From Enterococcus malodoratus ATCC 43197 (GTDB lineage Bacteria; Bacillota; Bacilli; Lactobacillales; Enterococcaceae), in assembly GCF_000407185.1 (NCBI RefSeq), contig NZ_KE136481.1:265136-329135 (forward strand): a DNA stretch of 64,000 nt, in the 5' to 3' direction. The notes under the pieces are model-generated. The model was not told the DNA's origin, did no database searches, and saw only the letters and a program-made list of their open reading frames with translations. Both the position numbers and the translations under genes were made by a program. Of this stretch, positions 63,010 to 64,000 are shown piece after piece; the first letter of the stretch is position 1, and every line of letters begins with the position of its first letter.

Positions 63010-64000
63010 TTATTGCCCATACCAGCCAATGCCTTCATTGCGCCAGCCCTTATTGATTAGGTTATTTCTTTCACTTTGAAGTAATGTGTAGTGATGTGCT
63101 CCTGCTTTTGCATTTGGATTATACAAGCGATAAAGCGGTTTGCTTCCTCCTGAGTACCAACTAACTCCTTCATAACGCCAACCAACTTTTACTAAATGAT
63201 TTTTTTCATTCGCATTTTGCGTGTAATGATGATCACCCGCATTTGGGTTATAGAGACGATAAACAGGTGTGCCCGTTTTAGGTGCTTGCCAACCAATTCC
63301 TTCATAATGCCAGCCAGCTTTTTTAATTTTATCCCGTTCAGCAGTATTCGCTGTGTAAAAATGTTCCCCACTGTTCGGATTATACAGACGATACATCGCA
63401 TTTGTTTGGACTGGTGCTGGTGTTGAACTATCATATTGTGTTAGCTTATATGTCTCAATAACGCTATTCAATGTAGCTCCATAGTTTGGTGCTGTCGCAT
63501 ACCTTCCAGTTAGGTACGCTGTTGCGTCTTTGTATGATTTTGTGTTACTTTTCCATGCACCAGAATAATAATAATTACCTGAAGAGAAAGAAGTTTTCTT
63601 CAGAACCGTTACATTGTCGCCTAATGATTCTTTGTAAGATGGATATTTTCTGAACTTGGCATTAACTGTTACGTACTTTCCATCAATGAACTCTTGTGTT
63701 TTCATCGTAACTGACTGTCCGTTATAATCGCCCTTAATTCCAAATAGGTTATAGTTTGGTGCTTTTGAAAGAGTACTTCCGCCCCAACCGCTTTCAACGA
63801 TTGCCTGCGCAATCATTACGGAGGCATATAAATCATTGGCACTCGCTAATGTCTTTGCTGATGGAGCGACTTGATTAATGAATGCTTGTTGTGTACTCAC
63901 CGCCGATCGTGCGGCTCTAAATGCAGGCGGCTCGATTGTAAACTCTTCAAATGGTATTGGATGATGAAATTGCAGATTTCCCTGTGCATCATATTCCACT
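63010..64000 (-). CDS. Cell-wall hydrolase: GH73 glucosaminidase with three C-terminal DUF5648-like repeats, 5' end outside window
   Basis: About 330 residues are visible; the frame runs off the right edge, so the N-terminus and any signal peptide are missing. Residues about 35-190 are a GH73/FlgJ-like domain with [17 protein letters not shown] (catalytic Glu) and [13 protein letters not shown], followed by [12 protein letters not shown] and [18 protein letters not shown]. After a short TPAP linker come three tandem repeats of about 42 residues, each YRLYNPN...HYT...GW-YEG-WY. Such repeats occur at the ends of secreted proteins and phage lysins of lactic acid bacteria and are thought to bind the wall. 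Likely secreted autolysin. Confidence 0.9.
   Translation of the reverse strand, partial: VEYDAQGNLQFHHPIPFEEFTIEPPAFRAARSAVSTQQAFINQVAPSAKTLASANDLYASVMIAQAIVESGWGGSTLSKAPNYNLFGIKGDYNGQSVTMKTQEFIDGKYVTVNAKFRKYPSYKESLGDNVTVLKKTSFSSGNYYYSGAWKSNTKSYKDATAYLTGRYATAPNYGATLNSVIETYKLTQYDSSTPAPVQTNAMYRLYNPNSGEHFYTANTAERDKIKKAGWHYEGIGWQAPKTGTPVYRLYNPNAGDHHYTQNANEKNHLVKVGWRYEGVSWYSGGSKPLYRLYNPNAKAGAHHYTLLQSERNNLINKGWRNEGIGWYGQ
63013..63400 (-). repeat. Three in-frame repeats of about 42 codons at the 3' end of the GH73 gene
   Basis: Approximate units on the minus strand: 63400-63265, 63264-63136 and 63135-63013. Shared residues: Y-R-L-Y-N-P-N, H-(F/H)-Y-T, E-(R/K)-(D/N) and GW(H/R)(Y/N)EG. The third carries a two-residue AK insertion after NPN. 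Confidence 0.85.

Noticed and set aside
1-64000. CRISPR arrays
   Set aside because: No regularly spaced direct repeats of 24-40 bp were seen on either strand.

Overview
The window is a chromosomal segment of an AT-rich, low-GC Gram-positive bacterium, most likely an Enterococcus or close Enterococcaceae relative. The evidence is a type-B RNase P RNA lying between gpsB and ypsC, a fused RNase PH/XTP pyrophosphatase, RexAB, a GlpP antiterminator, an H2O-forming NADH oxidase of enterococcal type, FabI next to a FabZ-like protein with FabT-type boxes, and a Phe T-box. Species cannot be fixed from sequence alone.

Layout. 1-7.2 kb: rRNA methyltransferase (cut by the edge), rnpB, gpsB, ypsA, then recU-ponA facing nth-dnaD (cell division, wall synthesis, DNA repair). 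7.2-12.5 kb: NADH oxidase, transketolase, ynzC, lexA and a small membrane protein under LexA boxes. 12.5-21.2 kb: a mostly minus-strand run with apt, recJ, a LapA-like protein, an SDR, RNase Z, a DUF1269 protein, an orphan winged-helix regulator, a 720 bp AT-rich gap and obg. 21.4-27.7 kb: gap, a cyclophilin lipoprotein, divergent fabZ-like/fabI, ilvE, an MscS channel and a DJ-1/PfpI protein. 27.8-36.2 kb: zinc-free S14 behind a Zur-like box, cbpB, a phosphodiesterase, the rph fusion, murI, a 77-residue repeat protein, a four-gene glutamine/glutamate-type ABC transporter and trpS. 36.2-43.6 kb: ndh and menA divergent from a polyprenyl diphosphate synthase (demethylmenaquinone respiration), then glpP and a three-gene flavoprotein/DUF1667 operon behind a terminator leader. 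43.7-55.8 kb: pheST with T-box, an HxlR regulator, rexBA and lepB. 56-60.5 kb: nitroreductase, several uncharacterised small proteins, tRNA-Gln(CUG), a Usp protein and azlCD. 60.6-62.7 kb: an intact IS21-family element. The window ends in a partial GH73 wall hydrolase with three C-terminal repeats.

Housekeeping genes dominate. The observations most worth pursuing are: (i) the 87-residue membrane protein beside lexA, with one near-consensus LexA box filling its promoter spacer and a second downstream, a candidate SOS division inhibitor unrelated in sequence layout to YneA; (ii) the IS21 element, whose 7-bp target duplication shows that it landed exactly between the Shine-Dalgarno sequence and the start codon of a 72-residue gene; (iii) the FabZ-like protein whose catalytic His is Tyr; (iv) the GlpP-controlled flavoprotein/DUF1667 operon; (v) perfect or near-perfect palindromes in the promoters of nox, rpsN and the HxlR gene. 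I see no CRISPR array, prophage or obvious defence island.
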